Assembly: GCA_937957815.1 (NCBI GenBank)
Contig: CALFXN010000623.1
Coordinates: 1 to 5,430 of the forward strand
Origin: an uncultured Synergistales bacterium
Lineage (GTDB): Bacteria > Synergistota > Synergistia > Synergistales > Aminobacteriaceae
DNA length: 5,430 bases
Direction: 5' to 3'
The notes beneath the pieces are model-generated. The model was not told the origin of the DNA. It saw nothing but the letters and a program-made list of their open reading frames with translations, and did no database searches. Shown here piece after piece: positions 1-5,410 of the stretch (within the stretch, counting starts at the first letter, position 1; each line of letters opens with the position of its first letter). Made by a program: the position numbers and the translations under genes.

Positions 1-115
1 ACGAATCGAGGCGCCCCGTCCTGAGCGCCTCACGCTGCCGTACCGCAATATCCAACGTCTCCTGCAGTGCCTGCGTCTGCTGCAGGAGAACGTCGACGAG
101 ATTCCGGGACCTCAC
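1..115 (-). CDS. flgN: FlgN-like flagellar export chaperone, N-terminal part (runs off left edge)
   Basis: This is a partial gene; only the first 38 codons are inside the window. It starts at a GTG (115-113), 6 nt after the flgM stop, and has a strong Shine-Dalgarno AGGAGGAG at 132-125 with a 9-nt spacer. The visible protein begins MRSRNLVDVLLQQTQALQET and continues as a Leu/Gln/Glu-rich amphipathic helix ending in a REALRTGRLDS-like stretch, which is typical of the start of FlgN. In known systems FlgN is a cytosolic chaperone for the hook-filament junction proteins FlgK and FlgL, and flgM-flgN is a conserved gene pair. The call rests on position after flgM plus helical character; the sequence alone is too short to prove the family. 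It should be co-transcribed with flgM from the sigma-28 promoter at 471-445. Confidence 0.7.
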   Translation of the reverse strand, partial: MRSRNLVDVLLQQTQALQETLDIAVRQREALRTGRLDS

Positions 116-121
116 GGGATA

Positions 122-409
122 TCACTCCTCCTGGTCGAGGATACCGGCAACGATAAGACTTCGCGCAACCTTTTCGGGATCCGGCGAATACGTTCCGCTC
201 TGGATTCGACGGCGAAAGTCTTCGACGAGTTCTTCCCGGACGTCAGGCAGTTTCCTGATCTCCTGCGACGCCTTCGCGAGCTCTTTCGCGAAACCGCTGA
301 ACTCGATGCCGTCGGACGCCGTTGATGAAGAAGTCTCGTTTCTGCCTTTCCTGGCGGTGACCTTGTTTATGGCGGACGCGCCGTAAACGCCGGAAATTTT
401 ATCGATCAT
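122..409 (-). CDS. flgM: FlgM, anti-sigma-28 factor
   Basis: FlgM binds and inhibits the flagellar sigma factor FliA (sigma-28) until the hook is complete, then leaves the cell through the flagellar export apparatus. The protein has 95 residues when started at the ATG at 409-407, a usual FlgM length. The N-terminal half is Ser/Thr/Lys-rich and probably disordered (MIDKISGVYGASAINKV onward). The C-terminal half carries the sigma-binding pattern LPDVREELVEDFRRRIQSGT followed by Y-x-P-D-P-E-K-V-A-R-S-L. An upstream in-frame GTG at 418 would add three residues. I prefer the ATG because GGGGTGA (421-415) sits 5 nt before it and overlaps that GTG. flgN follows after 6 nt. The sigma-28 promoter directly upstream implies that FlgM represses its own transcription. 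The family call is from the C-terminal pattern and the flgN neighbour. Confidence 0.93.
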   Translation of the reverse strand: MIDKISGVYGASAINKVTARKGRNETSSSTASDGIEFSGFAKELAKASQEIRKLPDVREELVEDFRRRIQSGTYSPDPEKVARSLIVAGILDQEE

Positions 410-414
410 CGGAC

Positions 415-421
415 TCACCCC
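415..421 (-). promoter_or_regulatory. Ribosome binding site that fixes the flgM start
   Basis: On the minus strand GGGGTGA lies 5 nt before the ATG at 409-407. It covers the alternative GTG start at 418-416, so the GTG would lack a properly spaced Shine-Dalgarno. This supports the shorter, 95-residue FlgM. Confidence 0.7.
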
Positions 422-444
422 TGTTGGTACTGCCTCTGGATTGT

Positions 445-471
445 GTATCGGCCGGAAAGATCGCTACTTTA
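445..471 (-). promoter_or_regulatory. Sigma-28 (FliA) class 3 promoter for flgM-flgN
   Basis: On the minus strand TAAAGTAG (471-464), an 11-nt spacer and GCCGATAC (452-445) match the enterobacterial FliA consensus TAAAGTTT-N11-GCCGATAA. The TAAA core, the spacer length and the first seven bases of GCCGATA are all exact. The first three bases of the -35 element are the TAA stop codon of comF. Transcription should begin near 438, giving a leader of about 30 nt before the flgM ATG at 409. In Salmonella flgM is likewise transcribed from its own FliA promoter, so the arrangement fits known flagellar regulation. Activity is inferred; the match itself is seen directly. Confidence 0.88.
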
Positions 472-1125
472 GACGCTTCGGCTCCATGTTATCGCTCCGA
501 CAACACGCCCGCCGGAGGAACGAATCGCTTCCGCGGCGCAGCGGAGCGTCGATCCGGTTGTACAGACGTCGTCGACGAGCGCGACGCGTCCCGGACACGC
601 GCTCACGCAGCGGATCGAGTCCGGCGAAAGACGGCGTCGCTGTTCCGACGATTTCTTCGTCTGGGCGCCGCACCCCGCGGACCATCGGAGCACCGGTGCC
701 ACCGGCAGATTCCATATGTCCCCCATCGCTTTCGCCAGAACGAACGCCTGGTTATAGAAACGTCTGCTGCTCACGTGGAGCGGTATCGGAACGAGCGCGT
801 CGACATCCGGTCTCGGGAAAACCAGTGCGAGCGCCCGCCCCATCTGAACGCCCAGCCGACGCGAGGCGCCGTACTTGAGCCGGAGGACAAGTTCCCTGCG
901 GAGATCTTCGTGAACGCCTCCGGTCCGCAGGAACGGGCCATCCGGATGATCGGGACACGGGGGTCTTCCTCCGCATTCGAGGCACTCGTCGAGCGGAGGA
1001 TCGAGTGTTTTGACGAGGCATTCGGGACACGCGACGACTCCGACCGCTCCGCAGACGGGACACGAAGATGGCCAGACGAGGTGGACGCAGGACGCGCCCA
1101 GGTCGCGAAGGAGTGCGGAGATCAT
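469..1125 (-). CDS. comF: ComF family amidophosphoribosyltransferase-like protein
   Basis: A 218-residue protein of usual ComF length. ComF proteins combine an N-terminal zinc-binding region with a type I phosphoribosyltransferase fold; in naturally competent bacteria they are needed for DNA uptake or processing, but the exact reaction is unsettled. Visible features are cysteine pairs at C22/C25 (CPVC), C33/C36 (CPEC) and C48/C51 (CLEC), the ComF signature VPIPLHVSSRRFYNQA near residues 112-127, a QTKKSSEQRRRL segment near 155-166, and the PRPP-binding loop VALVDDVCTTGST at 181-193. The ATG at 1125 comes 5 nt after the acetyltransferase stop. No good Shine-Dalgarno is visible, so translation is probably coupled. 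Its stop codon is also the first part of the flgM sigma-28 promoter. comF just upstream of flgM is a recurrent arrangement and does not by itself show a flagellar role. Confidence 0.92.
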   Translation of the reverse strand: MISALLRDLGASCVHLVWPSSCPVCGAVGVVACPECLVKTLDPPLDECLECGGRPPCPDHPDGPFLRTGGVHEDLRRELVLRLKYGASRRLGVQMGRALALVFPRPDVDALVPIPLHVSSRRFYNQAFVLAKAMGDIWNLPVAPVLRWSAGCGAQTKKSSEQRRRLSPDSIRCVSACPGRVALVDDVCTTGSTLRCAAEAIRSSGGRVVGAITWSRSV

Positions 1126-1130
1126 CGCGT

Positions 1131-1562
1131 TCAGGAGTATTCGATCGGAACGCGGAGAAGCATCAGAGTCCCGTCCTGAGATGCGAAGCCGAGCTGCGAG
1201 AGGAACGGAGCGAGTTCGCTCGTGTACGTGATGACGAGGGGGATCGGACGGACCGCAGGGTGTTCGAGCGCATACCTGAGAAGCGAGGTGCCAAGCCCCT
1301 TTCCCTGATGATCGGGATGGACCATGATATCCCACAGGGAGGCGCGAAAGACGAAATCGGTGAGGATGCGGCAGAAGGCAACCATCCGCCCGTTTTCGGC
1401 GTAACGGGCGGAAAAGCATAGCGACGTCCCTGCAATCATCCGCTCGATATCCTCGAGCGAACGACTGCGTCCCCAACGCGTGAATCGATACAGAGTCTGC
1501 AATTCACCTGCGCTGATACCGATCTTGTTGTCGTAGAACAGGTATTCGGAGTTAACCGGCAT
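1131..1562 (-). CDS. GNAT family N-acetyltransferase
   Basis: A 143-residue single-domain protein of the GNAT superfamily, which moves the acetyl group of acetyl-CoA to an amine; the substrate is unknown. The acetyl-CoA pyrophosphate-binding motif A is clear as IMVHPDHQGKGLGTSLL (about residues 79-95, core Q-G-K-G-L-G). It is preceded by the strand pattern GRMVAFCRILTD and by a W-G-R-S-R-S-L-E-D-I-E segment near 30-40 common in small GNATs. A C-terminal strand/helix (LSQLGFASQDGTLML) completes the fold. The ATG at 1562 lies inside the end of the upstream small four-cysteine gene, an 11-nt overlap, and a GGAG sits 6 nt ahead of it. That GGAG falls within a short inverted repeat (1563-1576). 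The gene is probably translated together with its upstream neighbour. Confidence 0.9.
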   Translation of the reverse strand: MPVNSEYLFYDNKIGISAGELQTLYRFTRWGRSRSLEDIERMIAGTSLCFSARYAENGRMVAFCRILTDFVFRASLWDIMVHPDHQGKGLGTSLLRYALEHPAVRPIPLVITYTSELAPFLSQLGFASQDGTLMLLRVPIEYS

Positions 1563-1806
1563 ACCCGGCTCCGGGTTCCGCCTCCGTCATCGCTCCTTCC
1601 TCCGGAACGCACGCATGAACGAGAGCCATCCCGTGAACGATCTTTCTGAGGTCCGAATTCCGGGCATCGGACGATACCGGGAGCTGGATGATCTGTCCTG
1701 TGCCGCACCGCGGGCAGACCCACCACGCCCGCGCCATTCCGTCCGAATCGGGAGCTCCGGCCAAAACTTTCGACTCGCCGCAAATCTGACACGCAACAAT
1801 CAACAT
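1552..1806 (-). CDS. Small four-cysteine (zinc-ribbon-like) protein, function unknown
   Basis: An 84-residue protein that I do not recognise. Two Cys-x2-Cys knuckles, C6/C9 (CQIC) and C31/C34 (CPRC-G), are spaced 21 residues apart, as in zinc ribbons or rubredoxin-like metal sites; a fifth cysteine is at 66. There are no membrane segments and no signal peptide. The C-terminal third (from about residue 68, EEGAMTEAEPGAGYAG) is acidic and Gly/Ala-rich and looks disordered. The ATG at 1806 starts 15 nt after the DUF3084 stop and is preceded by a purine-rich GGGGGAAG about 9 nt away. Its 3' end overlaps the acetyltransferase start by 11 nt in another frame. That overlap and the good ribosome site argue for a real gene rather than a chance frame. 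Metal binding is inferred from the cysteines only. Confidence 0.78.
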   Translation of the reverse strand: MLIVACQICGESKVLAGAPDSDGMARAWWVCPRCGTGQIIQLPVSSDARNSDLRKIVHGMALVHACVPEEGAMTEAEPGAGYAG

Positions 1807-1821
1807 GAACGGATCTTCCCC

Positions 1822-3006
1822 CTATGGTGCAGGTGCGCCTTCGGGGCGCACCGAGATGACGATCTGGACGGGCCCCTCCGCGTAGAGATCGTCCGCGGCG
1901 GATATGACGATCCGGAGCGTTCCCCTGCTTTTTCTGATCTGCTCGACGGCGTTGAAAAACTCGGTCGCACCGAGCGCTCCGACTTTTCCCGTCGCTGGAT
2001 TCGGCATGATACCATCTTTGACGGCCTTCTGATTCACTTTTTGGAGTATAGTATACAACAAAGCCTCGCCATCGGGGCCGTTTTCTCCTACATTCACGGT
2101 TTCGTCGTGGAGAACGGTGTCTTTCGCATAGACGAGTGCGCTGTCGGCGATCTCGTAACGGATTCGGACATCCTCACCCGCGACGACGTTCGAATCGGCG
2201 AGCGCCCGTACGATTTTTCTCTTCGAAGCTCCGGCGCACTCCGCGATCTTCTCCTGCTCGTCCCGGATATCGACCGCAAGGATGACATTTTCGACACGGA
2301 CGCCAAGTCGCGTCGCGAGAACGAATTCGGTCCGCCGACGCAGTTCCGAGAAGGCTCGCTCGACCGTATCGCGGGCACTTTCCGGCAGAACTTCCTTCTG
2401 CGCGAGGAGTTCGTCCGCGAAGACTGAAATTCGCCCGCTTCTGATCTGGCTCAGACCCGCACGAAGCGTTTCGGCTTCCGAACGAAGTCCGGCAAGCGCT
2501 TCCTCGAGCGACGTCTTTTCCTGTTCGAGCTGCGTCCGTTCCGTCCGAATCCGTTCGAGCTCGTTCCGAGCCTTTTCAAGCTCCGGAGTCACGGCGGCAA
2601 AACGTTCCTCGACCTCGCCAAGCAGTTTTTTCTGCACTGAGAGCCGCTCTTCGCTTTTCACGAGTTCGAGCGCGGAAAGTTTCGCCTCGTCGCGGCTCGC
2701 CTGAAGGTCGGCGGTCAGTTTCGTGATCTGCGTCTGGATGAATTTCATGCTGAAGAGTGCGGTTCGGACGCTTTCCGAGATGAAGGAAAAACTCACGAGC
2801 ATCGCAATGGAGATCAGTATTCCCGTGAGAACCGTAATGATCTGGCTCGTATGGCGCGGACGGAGCGTGAGGAAGGAGATTCGCTTCTTGCCGTAGTGCA
2901 TCCCGACTTTGTCGCCGATATAGGCAAGTACGCCGCTCATCAGCACCATGGTGATGATGAGCCGCCAGTTCATTTCGGAGAGTAGTTGCATCTGCACGTC
3001 CGTCAC
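1822..3006 (-). CDS. DUF3084 family membrane-anchored coiled-coil protein
   Basis: A 394-residue protein of the DUF3084 family, whose role is unknown. Two hydrophobic helices (about residues 14-31 and 55-77) flank the family signature G-D-K-V-G-x3-G-K-K-R-I-S-x3-LRPRHTS at 31-54. Then comes a long charged coiled coil (about 91-188, many Glu/Lys/Arg heptads such as ELEKARNELERIRTERTQLE). A globular C-terminal part of about 200 residues includes VFADELLAQKEVLPE and the MPNPATGKVGALGATEFFNA segment. The coiled coil probably extends from the inner membrane. The start is uncertain. GTG 3006 has GGAG 9 nt upstream; GTG 2997 has AGGAG 8 nt upstream; ATG 2973 gives the leader length I expect for the family but lacks a ribosome site. 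It is the first gene after the promoter at 3075-3047 and precedes the small four-cysteine gene. Confidence 0.9.
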   Translation of the reverse strand: MTDVQMQLLSEMNWRLIITMVLMSGVLAYIGDKVGMHYGKKRISFLTLRPRHTSQIITVLTGILISIAMLVSFSFISESVRTALFSMKFIQTQITKLTADLQASRDEAKLSALELVKSEERLSVQKKLLGEVEERFAAVTPELEKARNELERIRTERTQLEQEKTSLEEALAGLRSEAETLRAGLSQIRSGRISVFADELLAQKEVLPESARDTVERAFSELRRRTEFVLATRLGVRVENVILAVDIRDEQEKIAECAGASKRKIVRALADSNVVAGEDVRIRYEIADSALVYAKDTVLHDETVNVGENGPDGEALLYTILQKVNQKAVKDGIMPNPATGKVGALGATEFFNAVEQIRKSRGTLRIVISAADDLYAEGPVQIVISVRPEGAPAP

Positions 3007-3030
3007 TCCTCGGATCTCCGTGCTGTTCCG

Positions 3031-3068
3031 TTATCGTTCCGACGCTATTATAGTCTCGGGAACGACAA
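3031..3068 (-). repeat. 10-bp dyad framing the -10 box, candidate operator
   Basis: Plus-strand arms TTATCGTTCC (3031-3040) and GGAACGACAA (3059-3068) are inverted copies with one mismatch, separated by 18 nt. The centre (3049/3050) falls on the TATAAT box, which itself lies in the near-palindrome CTATTATAG (3045-3053). The outer arm overlaps the promoter spacer and the inner arm covers the expected start point near 3040, a typical place for a repressor site. There is no U-tract after the second arm on the minus strand, so it is not an intrinsic terminator for the upstream cluster. Confidence 0.4.
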
Positions 3069-3075
3069 TTATCCA
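3047..3075 (-). promoter_or_regulatory. Sigma-70-type promoter before the DUF3084 gene
   Basis: On the minus strand a perfect -10 box TATAAT (3052-3047) is preceded at the ideal 17-nt spacing by TGGATA (3075-3070), which matches four of six bases of TTGACA. It lies in the only long intergenic gap of the window (3109-3007). The predicted start near 3040 gives a leader of about 34 nt to the GTG at 3006. It would transcribe the DUF3084, four-cysteine, acetyltransferase and comF genes, with read-through into flgM. Function is inferred from the match and its position. Confidence 0.7.
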
Positions 3076-3109
3076 GAAAAGAACGCACAGTATCGAAGAA
3101 AAGGAAGGG

Positions 3110-3547
3110 TTACAGGAACGGAAACGGGGCGACTGCCAGGATCCCGTCGATCTCCTCTCGCGCGTACAAACGGCCGGAGTTCATTCCCGGACATGATATC
3201 GCGTGATCGTCCCAGTTTTCGCGGCTCTTCATGAGAGACGGCCAGAACGGGAAGAGGGAGCACTGCGTGGGACGGACGGAATAGATCGTGCATCGCGAGG
3301 TCGGTTCGTCATAAAAAAGGCAGGTCCCGTTCTCGCGTTCGCGGATGCTCGGAAATACCCACCTCCGGGTCAGAGATCCCCTCCATGCAACGGCATTCAG
3401 CGACAGGTATTCCGCAATCTTTTTTCCCTCTCCGGGCGTGACCCAGATCGCCCCCGGCTCTCCCCTGCAGCACCTGCCGCATCCGAGGCAGGTGAAGCGG
3501 ACTCCACCGGCGTACCACGGGAGCGCTTTTTCACGCGTATCCTTCAA
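3110..3547 (-). CDS. YkgJ-type cysteine-cluster protein (CxxCxxCC)
   Basis: A 145-residue protein of the YkgJ/UPF0153 family of putative zinc- or iron-chelating proteins; no reaction is known for the family. Eight cysteines are visible: FTCLGCGRCCRG (C20, C23, C26, C27), then C76 (GTCLFY), C86 (SRCTIYSVRPTQC), C96 and C119 (SCPG). The C-x-I-Y-x-x-R-P-x-x-C segment is the second hallmark of the family. No signal peptide or membrane helix is seen, so it is expected in the cytosol. The start is a TTG whose last two bases fall in the flgJ stop codon region (4-nt overlap, TTGA). There is no in-frame ATG or GTG before the first cysteine, so a TTG start with translational coupling is the best reading. 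Its tight coupling to flgJ suggests co-expression with the ring and rod genes, but a flagellar role is not shown. Confidence 0.88.
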   Translation of the reverse strand: MKDTREKALPWYAGGVRFTCLGCGRCCRGEPGAIWVTPGEGKKIAEYLSLNAVAWRGSLTRRWVFPSIRERENGTCLFYDEPTSRCTIYSVRPTQCSLFPFWPSLMKSRENWDDHAISCPGMNSGRLYAREEIDGILAVAPFPFL

Positions 3548-3855
3548 TCGCCGCTTTCCCCGTTCTGTTTCGAGACCTGTTCGTACAACATCTTCCAGAG
3601 GCCGACCCCTCCGGACTCGCAGATTCGCTCAGCTGCCATTTCGACCGTGAGATCCTCGAGAGGCGCGAACGGACGGGTATCATTTCCCCCCCTGCTGATA
3701 CGCCGCGACAGGGCGAACGAATCCTTCATCATCTTGCCGACGAGAACCGCTTCGAAGTCCTGGCACGCTCTTTTCAGTTTCTTCCTGTCCGTCGCGGAGA
3801 GAGAGCGCGCGTCAGCAAGTTTCGAGGCCGGATCCGGCCCGACGATCGGGTTCAT
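3544..3855 (-). CDS. flgJ: FlgJ-type rod-binding protein, rod-binding domain only
   Basis: FlgJ caps or assists assembly of the flagellar rod in the periplasm. Proteobacterial FlgJ is about 310 residues, with an N-terminal rod-binding domain and a C-terminal peptidoglycan hydrolase. This protein has 103 residues and only the first part. The rod-binding pattern is clear: RACQDFEAVLVGKMMKDSF (about 29-47), then APLEDLTVEMAAERICESGG (64-83) and GLWKMLYEQV. I start it at the ATG at 3855 because AAGGAG (3869-3864) lies 8 nt upstream. The ATG at 3873, which directly abuts the flgI stop, would have to be followed by the ribosome site and adds six residues. The stop overlaps the next gene by 4 nt. 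Location after flgI supports the call. A separate enzyme elsewhere presumably opens the peptidoglycan. Confidence 0.92.
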   Translation of the reverse strand: MNPIVGPDPASKLADARSLSATDRKKLKRACQDFEAVLVGKMMKDSFALSRRISRGGNDTRPFAPLEDLTVEMAAERICESGGVGLWKMLYEQVSKQNGESGD

Positions 3856-3863
3856 TGGATCAT

Positions 3864-3869
3864 CTCCTT
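3864..3869 (-). promoter_or_regulatory. Ribosome binding site that fixes the flgJ start
   Basis: AAGGAG on the minus strand lies 8 nt before the ATG at 3855-3853 and downstream of the alternative ATG at 3873-3871. It therefore supports the shorter, 103-residue form of FlgJ. Confidence 0.75.
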
Positions 3870-3873
3870 GCAT

Positions 3874-4989
3874 CTACATCGTGACGAGCTCGCCATGGAG
3901 AGCTCCAGCTTCCTTCACAGCCTGAAGAATCGCGATCACGTCCCGCGGCGTCGCGCCGATCGCATTGAGAGCGTCCGCCAGATCCTTGACCGTCGTGTTT
4001 GCCGGAACCGTGACGAACTGCCCCGCGCTCTCGTGCGCCTGGACATCCGTCCTCGGTTCGACGGCCGTTTGTCCGCCGGAGAAGGCGTTGGGCTGAACGA
4101 CATTCGGGGTTTCCGTCACGCGGACGGTCAGATTTCCGTGCGCCACCGCGACGGGCGAAATCCTGACGCTCCCGCCCATGACGACGGTTCCCGTTCTTTC
4201 GTTGACGACGACTCGAGCCGTCGAGTCCGGAACGACCTGCAGCTTCTCGAGTTTCGCGATGAACGATGCAGGCGAGGTCGCGTACTTCGCGGGAAGCGAG
4301 ACGCGAATCCTTCCTGCGTCTTCCGCTTCGGCAACATTGCCGAACGCCGCGTTCACCGCATCCGCCACACGACCGGCGGTCGTGAAATCGGGGGTGCGAA
4401 GGAGCAACGCAATCGAAGAGTGATCTCCGAGAACCGTCTCGACGTCGCGTTCGACGATCGCCCCCTGAGGAATCCGCCCGACCGTCGTGGTATTCTTGGT
4501 CAGCGTCGCGGCAGCTCCTCCCGCGCTGAAGCCTCCCACCATGACGGGCCCCTGGGCAACGGCGTATACATCGCCGTCGGCGGCTTTCAGCGGTGCCTGA
4601 AGCAGAGTTCCTCCCTGAAGGCTCTTTGCGTCGCCGAGTGCGCTCACGGTGACGTCGACCCGTTGCCCCGGCCGGGCGAACGCGGGAAGATCGCAGGTAA
4701 CGGAAACGGCGGCGACGTTTTTGCTCTTGACGGCCTTTTCGTTGAGCGTCACCCCGAACTGTCGCATGAGGTTCCGGACCATCTGGAGCGACATCGTGGC
4801 CTTGTCGCCCGTCCCCTGGAGACCGATCACGAGCCCCACGCCGACAAGCTGGTTCGATCGGACGCCTTCGACGTCGGCAAGATCCTTGAGTCGAACGAGC
4901 GGCCCATCGGCTGCGATCCCCACAAGCGGCAGGATTGCCGTCGCAAGAAGCAAAAAAAGCGCGAAAACCGCGTTCCTCACGTGTCGCAT
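3874..4989 (-). CDS. flgI: FlgI, flagellar basal-body P-ring protein
   Basis: FlgI forms the P ring around the rod in the peptidoglycan layer and reaches the periplasm through the Sec pathway. The protein has 371 residues, full length for the family. A signal peptide is obvious: a basic start (MRHVR), a hydrophobic core of about residues 8-24, and a likely cut near VGIA-AD at 25-28. The mature protein opens with the FlgI signature VRLKDLADVEGVRSNQLVGV, followed by GLVIGLQGTGD (about 52-62). Later family segments include NVAAVSVTCDLPAFARPGQR, GGTLLQAPLKAADGDVYAVA, GRIPQGAIVERD, VVVNERTGTVVMGG and a C-terminal LADALNAIGATPRDVIAILQ. The ATG shares one base with the flgH stop (TGATG), so the two are probably translationally coupled; only a weak AGG is seen upstream. 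flgJ starts 18 nt after its stop. Confidence 0.97.
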   Translation of the reverse strand: MRHVRNAVFALFLLLATAILPLVGIAADGPLVRLKDLADVEGVRSNQLVGVGLVIGLQGTGDKATMSLQMVRNLMRQFGVTLNEKAVKSKNVAAVSVTCDLPAFARPGQRVDVTVSALGDAKSLQGGTLLQAPLKAADGDVYAVAQGPVMVGGFSAGGAAATLTKNTTTVGRIPQGAIVERDVETVLGDHSSIALLLRTPDFTTAGRVADAVNAAFGNVAEAEDAGRIRVSLPAKYATSPASFIAKLEKLQVVPDSTARVVVNERTGTVVMGGSVRISPVAVAHGNLTVRVTETPNVVQPNAFSGGQTAVEPRTDVQAHESAGQFVTVPANTTVKDLADALNAIGATPRDVIAILQAVKEAGALHGELVTM

Positions 4990-5410
4990 CAGAATATCGC
5001 CTGGAGAATCTGCGTCAGCAGGCCGGGCTTCTGGATCCGGGTCAGAGTCCCGCGTCCCTTTATTCCGATTTCAGCATTCGCGATGCGGTCGCTGAGGATG
5101 TTGTTGTTCGCGTCGACATCCTCGGGACGGATCACGCCGACGATCTTCAGCTCGAGGGTTTCGTCGTGCGTCGCCACGTCGCGGGTTCCCTCGATGATGA
5201 GATTCCCGTTGGGGAGCGTATCGGTAACGAGACACGTGATCGAGGTCTGGGCGACGTGCGTCCGTTCGGTGGAACCGTCTCCCGTCATGTCGCTTTTCGA
5301 GTTGAAGCCGAACGCCTTCAGAAAACTGAAGATTCCGGTTCCGTTGCTCACGGAGTTGTCGTTCGTTTTCTTGACGTTCGTTTTGCCCTTGTCCTTCGTT
5401 TTGGTGTTCT
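4989..5410 (-). CDS. flgH: FlgH, flagellar L-ring protein, C-terminal part (5' end cut by contig end)
   Basis: FlgH is the outer-membrane lipoprotein that forms the L ring. The C-terminal 139 residues are present; the lipoprotein signal and N-terminal half lie beyond the contig end. The core is diagnostic: CLVTDTLPNGNLIIEGTRDV, then ETLELKIVGVIRPEDVDANN, then LSDRIANAEIGIKGRGTL and the terminal LLTQILQAIF. The first visible residues are a Lys/Thr/Asn-rich linker (about 5361-5405, with a rough 15-nt repeat built on GTTCGTTTT in the plus strand). The frame stays open to 5408. The TAG at 5411-5409 that seems to close it upstream uses the first adapter base, so it is an artefact. The GTG at 5351 is a codon inside the gene, not the start. 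The stop overlaps the flgI start by one base. Confidence 0.95.

Noticed and set aside
424..1179. 251-residue open frame on the plus strand opposite comF
   Set aside because: Arg-rich and without family features; it covers the antisense of a well-supported ComF gene.
1126..1476. 117-residue upstream extension of the comF frame to an ATG at 1476
   Set aside because: The extension overlaps the acetyltransferase and reads as Arg/Pro/His-rich shadow sequence; ComF homology begins at the ATG at 1125.
2046..2056. AT-rich palindrome GTATAGTATAC
   Set aside because: It lies inside the DUF3084 coding region and is explained by the Leu-Tyr-Thr-Ile codons; no promoter partner or gene start is nearby.
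2911..2918. GCCGATAT on the plus strand, resembling a sigma-28 -10 box
   Set aside because: No TAAA lies at the required 15-nt distance upstream, it faces the wrong way, and it is explained by the Gly-Asp-Lys codons of the DUF3084 signature.
3007..3109. Possible intrinsic terminator after the YkgJ-type gene
   Set aside because: The only inverted repeat in the gap has an 18-nt loop and is not followed by a U-tract in the transcript.
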